Assembly: GCA_029227815.1 (NCBI GenBank) | Contig: CP118523.1 | Location: 558,001 to 622,000 of the forward strand | DNA: 64,000 bases | Direction of reading: 5' to 3' | Source: Clostridiaceae bacterium M8S5 | GTDB taxonomy: Bacteria; Bacillota; Clostridia; Tissierellales; MCWD3 | Shown: one piece after another, positions 1 to 8,794 of the stretch | How positions within the stretch are numbered: position 1 is the stretch's first letter | How the letters are laid out: each line of letters begins with the position of its first letter | Notes under the pieces: model-generated | Database searches by the model: none | What the model was told of the DNA's origin: nothing | Seen by the model: only the letters and a program-made list of their open reading frames with translations | Program-made: the position numbers and the translations under genes

Positions 1-1094
1 TTATTCATAGTATTAATATTATCTTGGATTTTCTTGTTAGTATCGCTGTTCGTAGTGCTAATATTCTTATTCATAGTATTAACATTATTCTCAATTTCCT
101 TATTGATATCTTTGTCAATATTCTTAGTATAATTCTCAATATTGTTTTTTATTTGCTCGTTTGTTTTTTTGATAGAATCTTGTATAATTTTATTATTATT
201 TTCAATGGTTTTATCTATTAACTCTTTAAGTTTTTGCTTTTGTATTTCAATATTTTTGTTAATTTTGTCCATTTGTTGCTGTATACGCTTATTCATATCG
301 TATTTCTTCTTTTCAATAAGCTCCCTTATAACATTTCTGTTATGGTTTATTGATTTTGAATAACTATTCTTTATTACAGGCTGTACAGGTGGCTTTTTAA
401 TGTTTTTCAATTTATTTAATAAGTTACTGGTACTTTGTTTAGCTTCATGATTATTAATATCTATTTGCATTATTTTAATAACTTTATATTTTCCAGCACT
501 TATATTGTTTTTGCGAGCATATTTTAAATCTGATGGATCAGTATTTAAAAAATATACATTCATATTTTTAATATTTGATTTTTTTTCAATTATATTTATT
601 AGTGCATCTTTATTTAAAGTATGATTATATTCTTTATTTGTTATAGTCTGAGAAATAAGCAAATTTGTAACTGTTTTACTTTTATTAGATTTGTGCTCAA
701 TTGTTTTAAGTAGAGCTTCCTTCAAGGTTAATCCAACTAATTCACTATTGTCGGCGCTATCGGAGGTTTTATCTAATATACCCACTTCTATGACTATGGA
801 ATTTTTATCTACACTTAATTCAATACTGTCATTAGAATCTATACTAATAATTGCGTATATCTTATTTTTAGGAAATAGTATTATACTAATAGCAATTAAC
901 AACAGTAAGCAAGCTGCTATAGAGCGTATAAAAATGCTGTTTTTTTTCTTTGAGTAAATGATATCATCATCAAAAAATGCAATATGGCTACCTATTTCAA
1001 CTCCATTTTTCATTTTCAGTTTTAAAATTTCGCCCAAATCAGTGCTGACAACAATATAATTTTTACACTTTTTCACAACTAATCCCTCATGCAT
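1..1094 (-). CDS. rsgI: Anti-sigma factor RsgI-like protein (partial, C-terminus beyond window)
   Basis: Membrane anti-sigma factor expected to hold SigI inactive until an extracellular signal is sensed. The start ATG at 1094 overlaps the sigI stop in an ATGCATGA arrangement, so the two are translationally coupled. Residues 1-50 form the small cytoplasmic RsgI N-terminal domain (start MHEGLVVKKCKNYIVV). One membrane helix lies near residues 60-78, followed by an extracellular region. From about residue 220 to the window edge the protein is an Asn/Lys/Ile-rich predicted coiled coil with repeated DIN/NIN units and no recognisable carbohydrate-binding module so far. In clostridia the RsgI C-terminus often carries a polysaccharide-sensing domain, which here would lie outside the window. 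The frame is open to base 1. Confidence 0.85.
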   Translation of the reverse strand, partial: MHEGLVVKKCKNYIVVSTDLGEILKLKMKNGVEIGSHIAFFDDDIIYSKKKNSIFIRSIAACLLLLIAISIILFPKNKIYAIISIDSNDSIELSVDKNSIVIEVGILDKTSDSADNSELVGLTLKEALLKTIEHKSNKSKTVTNLLISQTITNKEYNHTLNKDALINIIEKKSNIKNMNVYFLNTDPSDLKYARKNNISAGKYKVIKIMQIDINNHEAKQSTSNLLNKLKNIKKPPVQPVIKNSYSKSINHNRNVIRELIEKKKYDMNKRIQQQMDKINKNIEIQKQKLKELIDKTIENNNKIIQDSIKKTNEQIKNNIENYTKNIDKDINKEIENNVNTMNKNISTTNSDTNKKIQDNINTMN

Positions 1095-1824
1095 TATTAG
1101 AAAGCCTCCTTTCGATTTGTAATAAATGATTTTTTATCAAATCTAAATCACTCTCTAGGATTATAAATATAGTAATAATGAATATTTTTAAACGCTTGAG
1201 TGTTCTACTAGAAACATTAAAATTAGCAACCAATTTTTTTATAGGCAAGCGTTTTAATCTATAAAAATTATTTCTTATTTCTTCTGTGTTATGCATGTAA
1301 TATGCAATTTGGATAGCTCTCAATCGAGTATCTTTATGTTTTGGAGACAATGATAATAAATCATCCAATGTAATGTTATATTTGTACAGCTTGTCCTTAA
1401 GTATTTCAAGCTGATCTTTGATTTCTAAGCTATATGTGAAATCATCATTGCATGTCAAAATATCTTCTGCATTATTATCATTATTAATTGATACAGAATT
1501 CAAGTAGATTTTATTTTGTTTTCTTTTGTAATCAATGATCCTATTTCTAATTACAAGTTCGCTGTAATTAAGAAAAGGACCTTTCGTAAAAGAATATTTA
1601 TCTATTGCTTCGTTAAAAGCCATAAGTGCAATGCTATATTCGTCACAATTATTTAAATCTATATAAGTATTTATGACTTTTGAAGTAGCTTTTATGATAA
1701 AAGGAGTATAAGTCTTTATCATTTTTTCACGTTCTTGTGCATCACCACTGTGTATTAAAAGTAATTGTTTTTCTAAATCTGCATTGTCATTTTTATTATT
1801 GTTTGTAATTAAACTAAACAACAA
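1087..1824 (-). CDS. sigI: RNA polymerase sigma factor SigI
   Basis: Alternative sigma factor of the SigI (sigma-70-like) family, linked in Firmicutes to heat stress and, in clostridia, to polysaccharide-responsive genes. The family signature is visible: a YTPFIIKATSKV stretch, then DEYSIALMAFNEAIDKY and FLNYSELVIRNRIIDYKRKQ (region 2), and a C-terminal helix-turn-helix segment NFNVSSRTLKRLKIFI. GTG 1833 and ATG 1830 touch or nearly touch the AGGAGG at 1833-1838. TTG at 1824, eight bases away, is therefore the better-placed start, but I cannot exclude the ATG. It is followed directly by overlapping rsgI, the usual sigI-rsgI operon. Length of about 245 residues is normal. Confidence 0.88.
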   Translation of the reverse strand: MLFSLITNNNKNDNADLEKQLLLIHSGDAQEREKMIKTYTPFIIKATSKVINTYIDLNNCDEYSIALMAFNEAIDKYSFTKGPFLNYSELVIRNRIIDYKRKQNKIYLNSVSINNDNNAEDILTCNDDFTYSLEIKDQLEILKDKLYKYNITLDDLLSLSPKHKDTRLRAIQIAYYMHNTEEIRNNFYRLKRLPIKKLVANFNVSSRTLKRLKIFIITIFIILESDLDLIKNHLLQIERRLSNNA

Positions 1825-2040
1825 ATACATCACCTCCTAAGGATTTACAAATTAAATCAGTGACGTTCATATAAATTTGTAGTTAGCTTATCAAATTATG
1901 GTATACAATAGTTTGATAGTTAATATATATTGGTAATGCAATTGTTTCCAAAAAATAAATATCTAAGGGGAACAAAATACAACTATACAATAGAATGCGT
2001 TGTATTAGCAATTTTTCTGTCACCCTTTTTAAAAAAATAT

Positions 2041-3342
2041 TTAATGTAGATTATTTTTTAATCTTTCGTATACTTTTCTAACTGTAAGACCTTGAATCAA
2101 TGTTGAAAATACGACTACTGCATATGTGCTTATCAAAGTAAAGAAATATTGATCTCTAGAGAATATATTTCTAGTACCTAGCGCTAAAGCAATACATATT
2201 CCTCCTTTTAAACCAGCCCATGTTAGTAGTTTAGACATAGCACTTAACTCTTTTTTTCTAATAGATAGTGTATATGACTTAGGATTCATATTTTTATTTC
2301 TGCTAAACAGAGCAATAGGGCCTAATATGCTAATATAACGAGCAATAAGAGAAGCGAATATCGCACTGATTAAAATTATCCCAAAATTGTCCACACTTTG
2401 TAAATAAAGTACAACGATACCAATTAATATATATAAGACAGCATTTAAGAATTTATCGATAACATTCCAAAAAGTATAAAAATTAGAGTAATAACTCTCA
2501 TTATCTTCGTGTAGTTTATTCATCTGTGTAGCAAAAAATATTCCTACTACAACAGCTGCCGATGGAGCTGAGACATTAATTTTTTCACTAATGCTATAGG
2601 CTGTTGTAACAGCAGCTAAGCTTATTAGTATCTCAAGATGTTTTAGAGAAGTTCGTTTAAATAACTTAAACAATATAATAGAAACAACACAGCCTACTGT
2701 TATAGATCCTATAACATTCCAGCCAACTACCTTAATAAAAATAATAGAAGGACTGCTTGCTGTTTCTTTTAATAGTGAAGTAAAAGTTAGAAACAGTGCT
2801 ACAGCAATACCATCATTGAACAGAGATTCACCTTCCATAATAATAGACAATCGGTTTGGTAAGCCAGCTTTTTTTAAAATACTCATTGCTGATATAGGAT
2901 CTGTCGGAGCTATGATACTACCTAAAACACAACATTTAATAAAACTCATGGAAATACCTATGAGCTTAGTAATAACAAATGCAAGACTAGCATAAATCAA
3001 AGCTGAAATCAATGTTGATACAAAAGATAAAGAACCGATTAGTAATTTGTCATTGGTTAAATCTTTTAGCCTAATCGTAGCTGCACCACTAAACAATAAA
3101 AAGCATAAAAAGCCATTTAAAATAATATCATGCAAATTTAATTTGTGTATTACATTTTCAAAGGTGGCCATAGATGTTATATTAAAGGCATCTAATAATA
3201 AAATAACTACTGATATACTCAAAGATATAGTCATAAGACCTATCTCAGAAGGTAATTTTACAAATTTTTCGTTTATATAACTGATTAAAACAATAAAAAT
3301 AAAGATTCCAGAAAGTATCAATAATCCATCTGATATGCTCAT
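2041..3342 (-). CDS. Na+(K+)/H+ antiporter, CPA1 (NhaP/NhaK) family
   Basis: Integral membrane cation/proton exchanger for pH and Na+ homeostasis. About twelve hydrophobic segments span residues 5-425. The CPA1 core motifs are present: APTDPISAMSILKKAG (ion-binding TDP) and EGESLFNDGIAVALFL (ND motif), with a late GLKGGICIALALG helix. It ends in a short basic tail and lacks the long regulatory C-terminus of eukaryotic homologues. A GTG at 3351 lies inside the GAGGTG ribosome site; ATG 3342, eight bases from GAGG, is the likely start. It is a single gene divergent from the multicopper oxidase. Substrate (Na+, K+ or Li+) cannot be read from sequence. Confidence 0.88.
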   Translation of the reverse strand: MSISDGLLILSGIFIFIVLISYINEKFVKLPSEIGLMTISLSISVVILLLDAFNITSMATFENVIHKLNLHDIILNGFLCFLLFSGAATIRLKDLTNDKLLIGSLSFVSTLISALIYASLAFVITKLIGISMSFIKCCVLGSIIAPTDPISAMSILKKAGLPNRLSIIMEGESLFNDGIAVALFLTFTSLLKETASSPSIIFIKVVGWNVIGSITVGCVVSIILFKLFKRTSLKHLEILISLAAVTTAYSISEKINVSAPSAAVVVGIFFATQMNKLHEDNESYYSNFYTFWNVIDKFLNAVLYILIGIVVLYLQSVDNFGIILISAIFASLIARYISILGPIALFSRNKNMNPKSYTLSIRKKELSAMSKLLTWAGLKGGICIALALGTRNIFSRDQYFFTLISTYAVVVFSTLIQGLTVRKVYERLKNNLH

Positions 3343-3616
3343 CACATTCACCTCATTTAATCTTTAGTTATACCTATATTGTAACACTATATTGAATAAT
3401 CAATTCATTACAAACGCTTTAAAGTTAGGTTAAACATTCGTTATTTTTTATGTAATTTCAACATTAATTTGTAAATTTTAGAAAGACAAAGCTTAATGAA
3501 TAAGCAACTAAGAATATAATTATCATTAATTGATTTATCGATTTTTCATCAATTCTTACATTGAATATTATAGAAATTATAATCATACTATGTACAAATG
3601 ACAAAGGAGTGATTGG

Positions 3617-4549
3617 ATGGTTATAACACCTGATTTACCAAGTATGAGTGGTGTAGTAATAAATGGTGTAAGACATTTTGAATTAGTAGCTGAGCCAGTT
3701 GTCAGAGAGATACTCCCAGGGATATATATTAAACTTTGGGGGTACAATGGCGTTTCACCTGGTCCAACTATGTTATGTTACCCACAAGAAGAAGTTTCAA
3801 TAAGAGTTTATAATAGGCTACCTCAACCTACAAGCGTGCATTGGCATGGCTTAGATATACCAAATAATATGGATGGAGTCCCAATTGTAGAACCATCACC
3901 ATTGATTGAACCAGGGTGTTATTTTGATTATAGATTTAAAATAAAAAACAATCCAGGGACTCATATGTATCATTCTCACTACTATACTGTTTATCAAGAT
4001 TTGATAGGTTTAGAAGGGGGCTTTATAATCCTAGATCCAAAAGAACAAAATATACAAAAAGATTACTTTATTATGCTTGGAGGTTATTCAGTAAGCAATA
4101 TAAAACCTTTTACTCTTACAAAAGGCATATATGATGTTGACCCATTTTCTATGGATGAAAACTTCTTTACTATGAATGGTAGATGTCATCCATTCACAAC
4201 TCCCATGTGGATAAATAGTGGAGATAATATAAAGATTCGATTCGGAAATATTGGATTGAAAAATCATCCTATACATTTGCATGGCCATCAATTTAACATA
4301 GTTGCATCAGATGGCAATGCCATAAAAAAAGAAAATTGGTTACTTAAAAACACAGTCTTAGTGTCATCAGGTACAACATGGGATATTACTTTTAAAGCTG
4401 ATAATCCAGGATACTGGCCGATGCATTGTCACATACCACATCATATAAGCAATAACATGACACTTCCTTTTGGTGGAATGGCAACACTATTAAACTATAA
4501 GGAGTTTGATTATGCTAAAAACTTGAAATATGCAATATGCCCAATTTAA
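3617..4549 (+). CDS. Compact (two-domain-length) multicopper oxidase
   Basis: Cupredoxin oxidase expected to oxidise phenols or metal ions with reduction of O2 to water. All four copper-ligand clusters are present: HWHG (about residue 76), HSHYY (about 119), HPIHLHGHQF (about 218) and HCHIPHHISNNM near residue 275. The last fits HCHxxxHxxxxM, giving the type 1 copper a Met axial ligand. At 310 residues it is far shorter than three-domain laccases such as CotA (about 510) and falls in the range of two-domain or small laccases, which act as trimers. No signal peptide is apparent, so it may be cytoplasmic or spore-associated; that location is inference. Ribosome site AAAGGAGTG. Monocistronic. 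Confidence 0.87.
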   Translation: MVITPDLPSMSGVVINGVRHFELVAEPVVREILPGIYIKLWGYNGVSPGPTMLCYPQEEVSIRVYNRLPQPTSVHWHGLDIPNNMDGVPIVEPSPLIEPGCYFDYRFKIKNNPGTHMYHSHYYTVYQDLIGLEGGFIILDPKEQNIQKDYFIMLGGYSVSNIKPFTLTKGIYDVDPFSMDENFFTMNGRCHPFTTPMWINSGDNIKIRFGNIGLKNHPIHLHGHQFNIVASDGNAIKKENWLLKNTVLVSSGTTWDITFKADNPGYWPMHCHIPHHISNNMTLPFGGMATLLNYKEFDYAKNLKYAICPI

Positions 4550-4673
4550 GAATATATCAATAAAATATTTTACAGTTTTTGGTTCAATGAACAAAAGCTA
4601 ATGAGTTTTTATTAAGGGACACATTTCATTAAGGACGCGGATACCTAGAAAGGGGTTACCTATTCAGACATTT

Positions 4674-4720
4674 AATAAGCCATCATCAATAAATGACGAT
4701 GGCTTATTTATTTTTTATTT
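4674..4720. terminator. Bidirectional rho-independent terminator
   Basis: An 11-bp perfect stem, AATAAGCCATC (4674-4684) with GATGGCTTATT (4698-4708), is followed by a T-rich run on the plus strand and preceded by A/T-rich sequence. It lies between the convergent multicopper oxidase and the minus-strand secreted protein gene and could serve both. Confidence 0.85.
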
Positions 4721-4733
4721 CAATTCCTGTTTT

Positions 4734-5369
4734 TTACCAAACACCACTAACTATATTTGGAAAGAATCCATTCCATTCAACTCCAATATACACACCTTTT
4801 CCAGCATAATGTGCTTGGATTACTTGATATGTGAAAGTAGCTAAGCTTGGCATACCTAATATACCCACAACTGCAACAATTCCAGTACCAACAGGACCAA
4901 GAGTAGAACCAAGTCCTACAAGGGCAGCATATATTGCAGCTGGTCCAATTTCGGCTGCTGCAAGGAGGAATGTTACTATATCCTCATTAGTGAAATATAC
5001 TTTACTACCTTCAAAATGTATTCTACAAAAAATATCATTTTTATTATGTGGTTCATCTTTTTGAGATACAGGACCCATTGAATCTGCAAATTGCATAACT
5101 TCTTTTAGTTTTGAAATTTGACCATCTGTAAACTCGTATTTTTCTTTTATTTCGCTCAATGATAATTTCAATACTAATTTTCCAGTTTTATCAAATTCAA
5201 ACTCACCTAAAATTCTCTGGTATGCTTTTAGGAAGTTTATTTCTTCTGAACTTAGTCCATTTAAATTAAGTTTAGATACATTATTTAATTGAGTAGCTGA
5301 AACATTTGAAACCATTAAAAGACACATAATAAGTGTTATTGAAATTATTTTTGATATTTTTTCTTTCAT
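4734..5369 (-). CDS. Secreted protein with glycine/alanine-rich hydrophobic C-terminal segment, function unknown
   Basis: I do not recognise the family. The start at 5369 is set by AGGGGG seven bases upstream (AAGGGGGATAAAAATG); an upstream in-frame start would only add a non-signal extension. Residues 1-25 are a Sec signal peptide ending near VSNVSATQ. Residues 30-120 are charged and mainly helical. Residues 125-180 are strongly hydrophobic and rich in Gly and Ala (VGLGSTLGPVGTGIVAVVG), and the protein ends in an aromatic segment, GVEWNGFFPNIVSGVW. A secreted protein with a Gly-rich hydrophobic C-terminus is reminiscent of large bacteriocin or pore-forming peptide precursors, but no cleavage motif, immunity gene or exporter lies beside it. 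Monocistronic. Confidence 0.6.
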   Translation of the reverse strand: MKEKISKIISITLIMCLLMVSNVSATQLNNVSKLNLNGLSSEEINFLKAYQRILGEFEFDKTGKLVLKLSLSEIKEKYEFTDGQISKLKEVMQFADSMGPVSQKDEPHNKNDIFCRIHFEGSKVYFTNEDIVTFLLAAAEIGPAAIYAALVGLGSTLGPVGTGIVAVVGILGMPSLATFTYQVIQAHYAGKGVYIGVEWNGFFPNIVSGVW

Positions 5370-5664
5370 TTTTATCCCCCTTAAGTTATAGTTCTTATTG
5401 GCCAAAAAGATTATATTTACATTATATACCATTTTTGAAAAGAATCAAGTGTTATGTAAAAATTTACATCTATTTTTGTTTTCGGGTTGAAAGAGTTATA
5501 GAAAATCCAGTTTTTCCATAAATTTGTTTGATTTAGTTAGATAATTTATTAAAATATCAATTCGCTGAAAAAAATAGTGGTTATTAATATAAATTACTGT
5601 TAAAATATAATTAAATACAATTATAATATAAATTTATTCAACTAACTAGGAGGAGATTTTTTAT

Positions 5665-8600
5665 ATGAAAGTATTGGTCTTTTTTATGGTTATTGTTTTA
5701 ACATTTGCAAATGTTGTTTTTTTTAGCCCAGCTATGCAAGCGTTTGCACAAGTTGATAAAACAAAGGTTATCATACATTATGCGAAAGACGCTAATAGCG
5801 ATTTAGACTGGAATTTATGGCTTTGGGAAATTGGCAAAGAAGGTAAGCAATACGAATTTAATGGGGAAGATGATTTTGGTAAAGTAGCTGAATATGAATT
5901 CGAAGGGGACATAAAAGAACTAGGATTTATAGTAAAAACAAATGATTGGAAAAAAGATGGCGATTCGGATAGGTTTATTAAAAATTTCGAAAATGGTAAA
6001 GCTGAGATATGGCTTTTTGGTGGAGATGAAACTGTATATACAGAGGAACCAAATCTTGATAATATACCTAAACCTAGAAAGTTAGGGAAAGAAACTGAGC
6101 TTATTATCCATTACCATAGGTTTGATAAAAATTATGATGGATGGAATTTGTGGATTTGGCCATTTACAAAAGATGGTGGTACATATCAGTTTACAGAAAC
6201 TGATGATTTTGGAGTGGTAGCAAAAGTAAAAATACCTGATACTGAAGGATTAGAAAAGATTGGTTTTATAGTTAAGTATAGTGATGGTGGTAATGAATGG
6301 GCAAATAAAGAGTTTTCAGACAGATTTATAACCAAGTTTACACAGGAAGGCAAAGCAGAGATATGGTTAGCCCAAGGAAATGAAGGAGTGTATTATAACA
6401 TGAATGACGTAGATTTAAATCCAAAGTTTGTTTCTGCTAAATTGAATACGTTAAAAGATATTGCAGTAGAGACAAATCTTGATTTCACTTTAGGATCAAG
6501 CAAAGATGAAGGATTTATCGTTAAACAAAATGGAAAAGTAGTAGAAATAGAAAAAGTTTATAGTAATACAAATGACCAAAAAAATACAAGAAGTGCAGTA
6601 ATCAAGCTAAAAGAAAATTTATCTATTGATAGTGATATAACTGTTGAAAAGAAAATTTATGGTTTGACTAAAGTAGTTTTTGGTAGAGTTATAAAAAGTA
6701 AACAGTTCAATGACCTTTATTATTATGATGGTGACGATTTAGGTAATACTTACACTAAAGAAAGTACGATGTTTAAATTATGGACTCCATTTGCAAAAGA
6801 AGCATATGTTGTTGTTTACGATAAATATGATTCTGATAATGGTAAAGAATATAAAATGGAAAAAAAGGATAAAGCAGTATGGCAATATACTTTGGATGGA
6901 GATAATGAAGGCAAATTTTATAAATACAAGGTAAATATAAACGGTGATTTAGTGGAAGCGGTAGATCCATATGCTAAAGCAGTAGCAATTAATGGAGAGA
7001 AAAGCTCTATAGTAAATTTAGAAAAAACTAATCCAGATGGATGGGATAAGCAGAATAGAGTAAAAATAAAGAGTGCTAATGATGCTATTATCTATGAACT
7101 TCATACAAGAGATTTATCAATGGATGAAAACTCAGGAATAAAAAATAAAGGAAAATTCTTAGGTTTGATAGAAGAGGGCACTAAAGGTCCTAAAGGCACA
7201 AAGACAGGTCTAAATCATATTAAAGATTTAGGTGTTACACATGTACAGTTATTACCTATCTATGATTATGGTAGTGTTGATGAAACGGGTAAAGGACAAC
7301 AGTTTAACTGGGGTTATGATCCTGTAAATTACAATGCTGTAGAGGGGAGTTATTCTACAGATGCATACAAACCTGATGTTAGAATTAAAGAGTTTAAAGA
7401 AGTAGTAAAAGGAATGCATAAGAACGGTTTAGGTGTAATAATGGATGTTGTTTATAATCATATGTACAGTGACCAAGCTTCAGCATTTAATCAGTTAGCT
7501 CCCGGGTATTATTTTAGGTACAATGATGATGGAACTAGCAAAAACGAAAGTGGATGCGGAAATGTTATAGCATCCGAAAATAAAATGGTTAGAAAGTATA
7601 TCGTAGATTCTGTTAAATACTGGGCTACAGAATATAAGTTAGATGGATTTAGATTCGATCTTATGGGGCTTTTAGATGTTGATACAATGAATGATATAAG
7701 AGAAGAATTAAGCAAAATAGATCCTTCCATAATAACTATTGGAGAAGGCTGGAACATGGGAGCAACATTGAAAGATGACAAGAAGGCAAACCAAATAAAC
7801 GCTGAAAAAATGAAAGATATAGCACACTTTAATGATTCAATTAGAGATGGTTTAAAGGGAAGTGTATTTGACAAAAAAGATAAAGGATTTGTAAATGGTA
7901 AAGAAGGCACAGAGCTTGTTATAAAAAAAGGTATTGTGGGTGCAATTAAGTACGATAATATAATAAGAACTTGGAGAGATATTGAGCCAAACCAAGCAGT
8001 CACCTACGTAGAAGCGCATGATAACAATACTTTATGGGATAAATTAGAGTTGACAAACCCAGAAGATAGTGAAGAGATAAGAAAAGATATGCATAGATTG
8101 GCAGATGCAATAATCCTTACATCTCAAGGAGTACCATTCATACATGCAGGTCAAGAATTTTTGAGGACTAAGTATGGTGATGAGAACTCCTATAAATCTA
8201 GTGATGATATCAATAAACTTGATTGGCAAAGAAAGTATGACAATATGGATACTGTAGAGTATTTTAAAGGACTTATAAAGATGAGAAAATCTCATCCAGC
8301 TTTTAGAATGGCTACAGCTAATGATATAAGACAAAATTTATCTTTCGTTGAATCTCCAGCTAACACGGTTGCATATACTTTAAAAGCTAATGCTAATGGA
8401 GATGAGTGGAATGAAATATTCGTAGCATTTAATGCTAATAGAGAAGATATTCAAATAACATTACCCGCTGAAAAGACTTGGGCTGTTGTTGTGAATAAAG
8501 AAAAAGCAGGAGTTAAAACACTAGAAACTATAAAAGGAAACAAGGTAATAGTGCCAGCATTATCAACTATAGTGATGCACGAAGAAAAACCTAAAAAAAG

Positions 8601-8679
8601 TAAGGTGTTACCTATAGCGTTAGCAACAGGTGTAGCTGTTATTGGTTTAGCAGTTGTGTATTTTAAGAAGAAGAAATAA
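5665..8679 (+). CDS. pulA: Cell-surface type I pullulanase (GH13 with two CBM41 and CBM48)
   Basis: Extracellular debranching enzyme hydrolysing alpha-1,6 bonds in pullulan, starch or glycogen. A signal peptide spans residues 1-29. Two tandem pullulanase-associated CBM41 repeats occupy about 30-130 and 145-250 (each has a WNLWLW/WNLWIW motif and an AEIWL end). A linker domain and a CBM48 (MFKLWTPFAKEAYVVVYD, about 370-450) follow, then the GH13 barrel. Catalytic regions are clear: FNWGYDPVNYN, DVVYNH, GFRFDLMGL (nucleophile Asp), GEGW (acid Glu) and YVEAHDN. The C-terminus has a membrane helix followed by KKKK, so the enzyme is probably membrane-tethered; no LPxTG sortase motif is seen. AGGAGGAG precedes ATG 5665. 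Monocistronic. Confidence 0.93.
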   Translation: MKVLVFFMVIVLTFANVVFFSPAMQAFAQVDKTKVIIHYAKDANSDLDWNLWLWEIGKEGKQYEFNGEDDFGKVAEYEFEGDIKELGFIVKTNDWKKDGDSDRFIKNFENGKAEIWLFGGDETVYTEEPNLDNIPKPRKLGKETELIIHYHRFDKNYDGWNLWIWPFTKDGGTYQFTETDDFGVVAKVKIPDTEGLEKIGFIVKYSDGGNEWANKEFSDRFITKFTQEGKAEIWLAQGNEGVYYNMNDVDLNPKFVSAKLNTLKDIAVETNLDFTLGSSKDEGFIVKQNGKVVEIEKVYSNTNDQKNTRSAVIKLKENLSIDSDITVEKKIYGLTKVVFGRVIKSKQFNDLYYYDGDDLGNTYTKESTMFKLWTPFAKEAYVVVYDKYDSDNGKEYKMEKKDKAVWQYTLDGDNEGKFYKYKVNINGDLVEAVDPYAKAVAINGEKSSIVNLEKTNPDGWDKQNRVKIKSANDAIIYELHTRDLSMDENSGIKNKGKFLGLIEEGTKGPKGTKTGLNHIKDLGVTHVQLLPIYDYGSVDETGKGQQFNWGYDPVNYNAVEGSYSTDAYKPDVRIKEFKEVVKGMHKNGLGVIMDVVYNHMYSDQASAFNQLAPGYYFRYNDDGTSKNESGCGNVIASENKMVRKYIVDSVKYWATEYKLDGFRFDLMGLLDVDTMNDIREELSKIDPSIITIGEGWNMGATLKDDKKANQINAEKMKDIAHFNDSIRDGLKGSVFDKKDKGFVNGKEGTELVIKKGIVGAIKYDNIIRTWRDIEPNQAVTYVEAHDNNTLWDKLELTNPEDSEEIRKDMHRLADAIILTSQGVPFIHAGQEFLRTKYGDENSYKSSDDINKLDWQRKYDNMDTVEYFKGLIKMRKSHPAFRMATANDIRQNLSFVESPANTVAYTLKANANGDEWNEIFVAFNANREDIQITLPAEKTWAVVVNKEKAGVKTLETIKGNKVIVPALSTIVMHEEKPKKSKVLPIALATGVAVIGLAVVYFKKKK

Positions 8680-8693
8680 CAATAATTATAGGG

Positions 8694-8738
8694 CTAGCGA
8701 CAAATGTTGAAATTATAACATTTGTTGCTAGTTTTTTT
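8694..8738 (+). terminator. Rho-independent terminator of pullulanase gene
   Basis: Fifteen-base stem CTAGCGACAAATGTT (8694-8708) with AACATTTGTTGCTAG (8717-8731), one G-T pair, followed by seven T residues. It starts 15 bases after the pullulanase stop. Confidence 0.92.
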
Positions 8739-8794
8739 ATATGGTTAATAGTAGTTTTATTGGTTCAGCATTTCAATTGCTTTTCTTGCTCGGA

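Noticed and set aside
4630..4665. Imperfect palindrome GGATACC...GGTTACC before the 4.7-kb terminator
   Set aside because: Short and imperfect, with no second copy in the window and no recognisable riboswitch or operator pattern.
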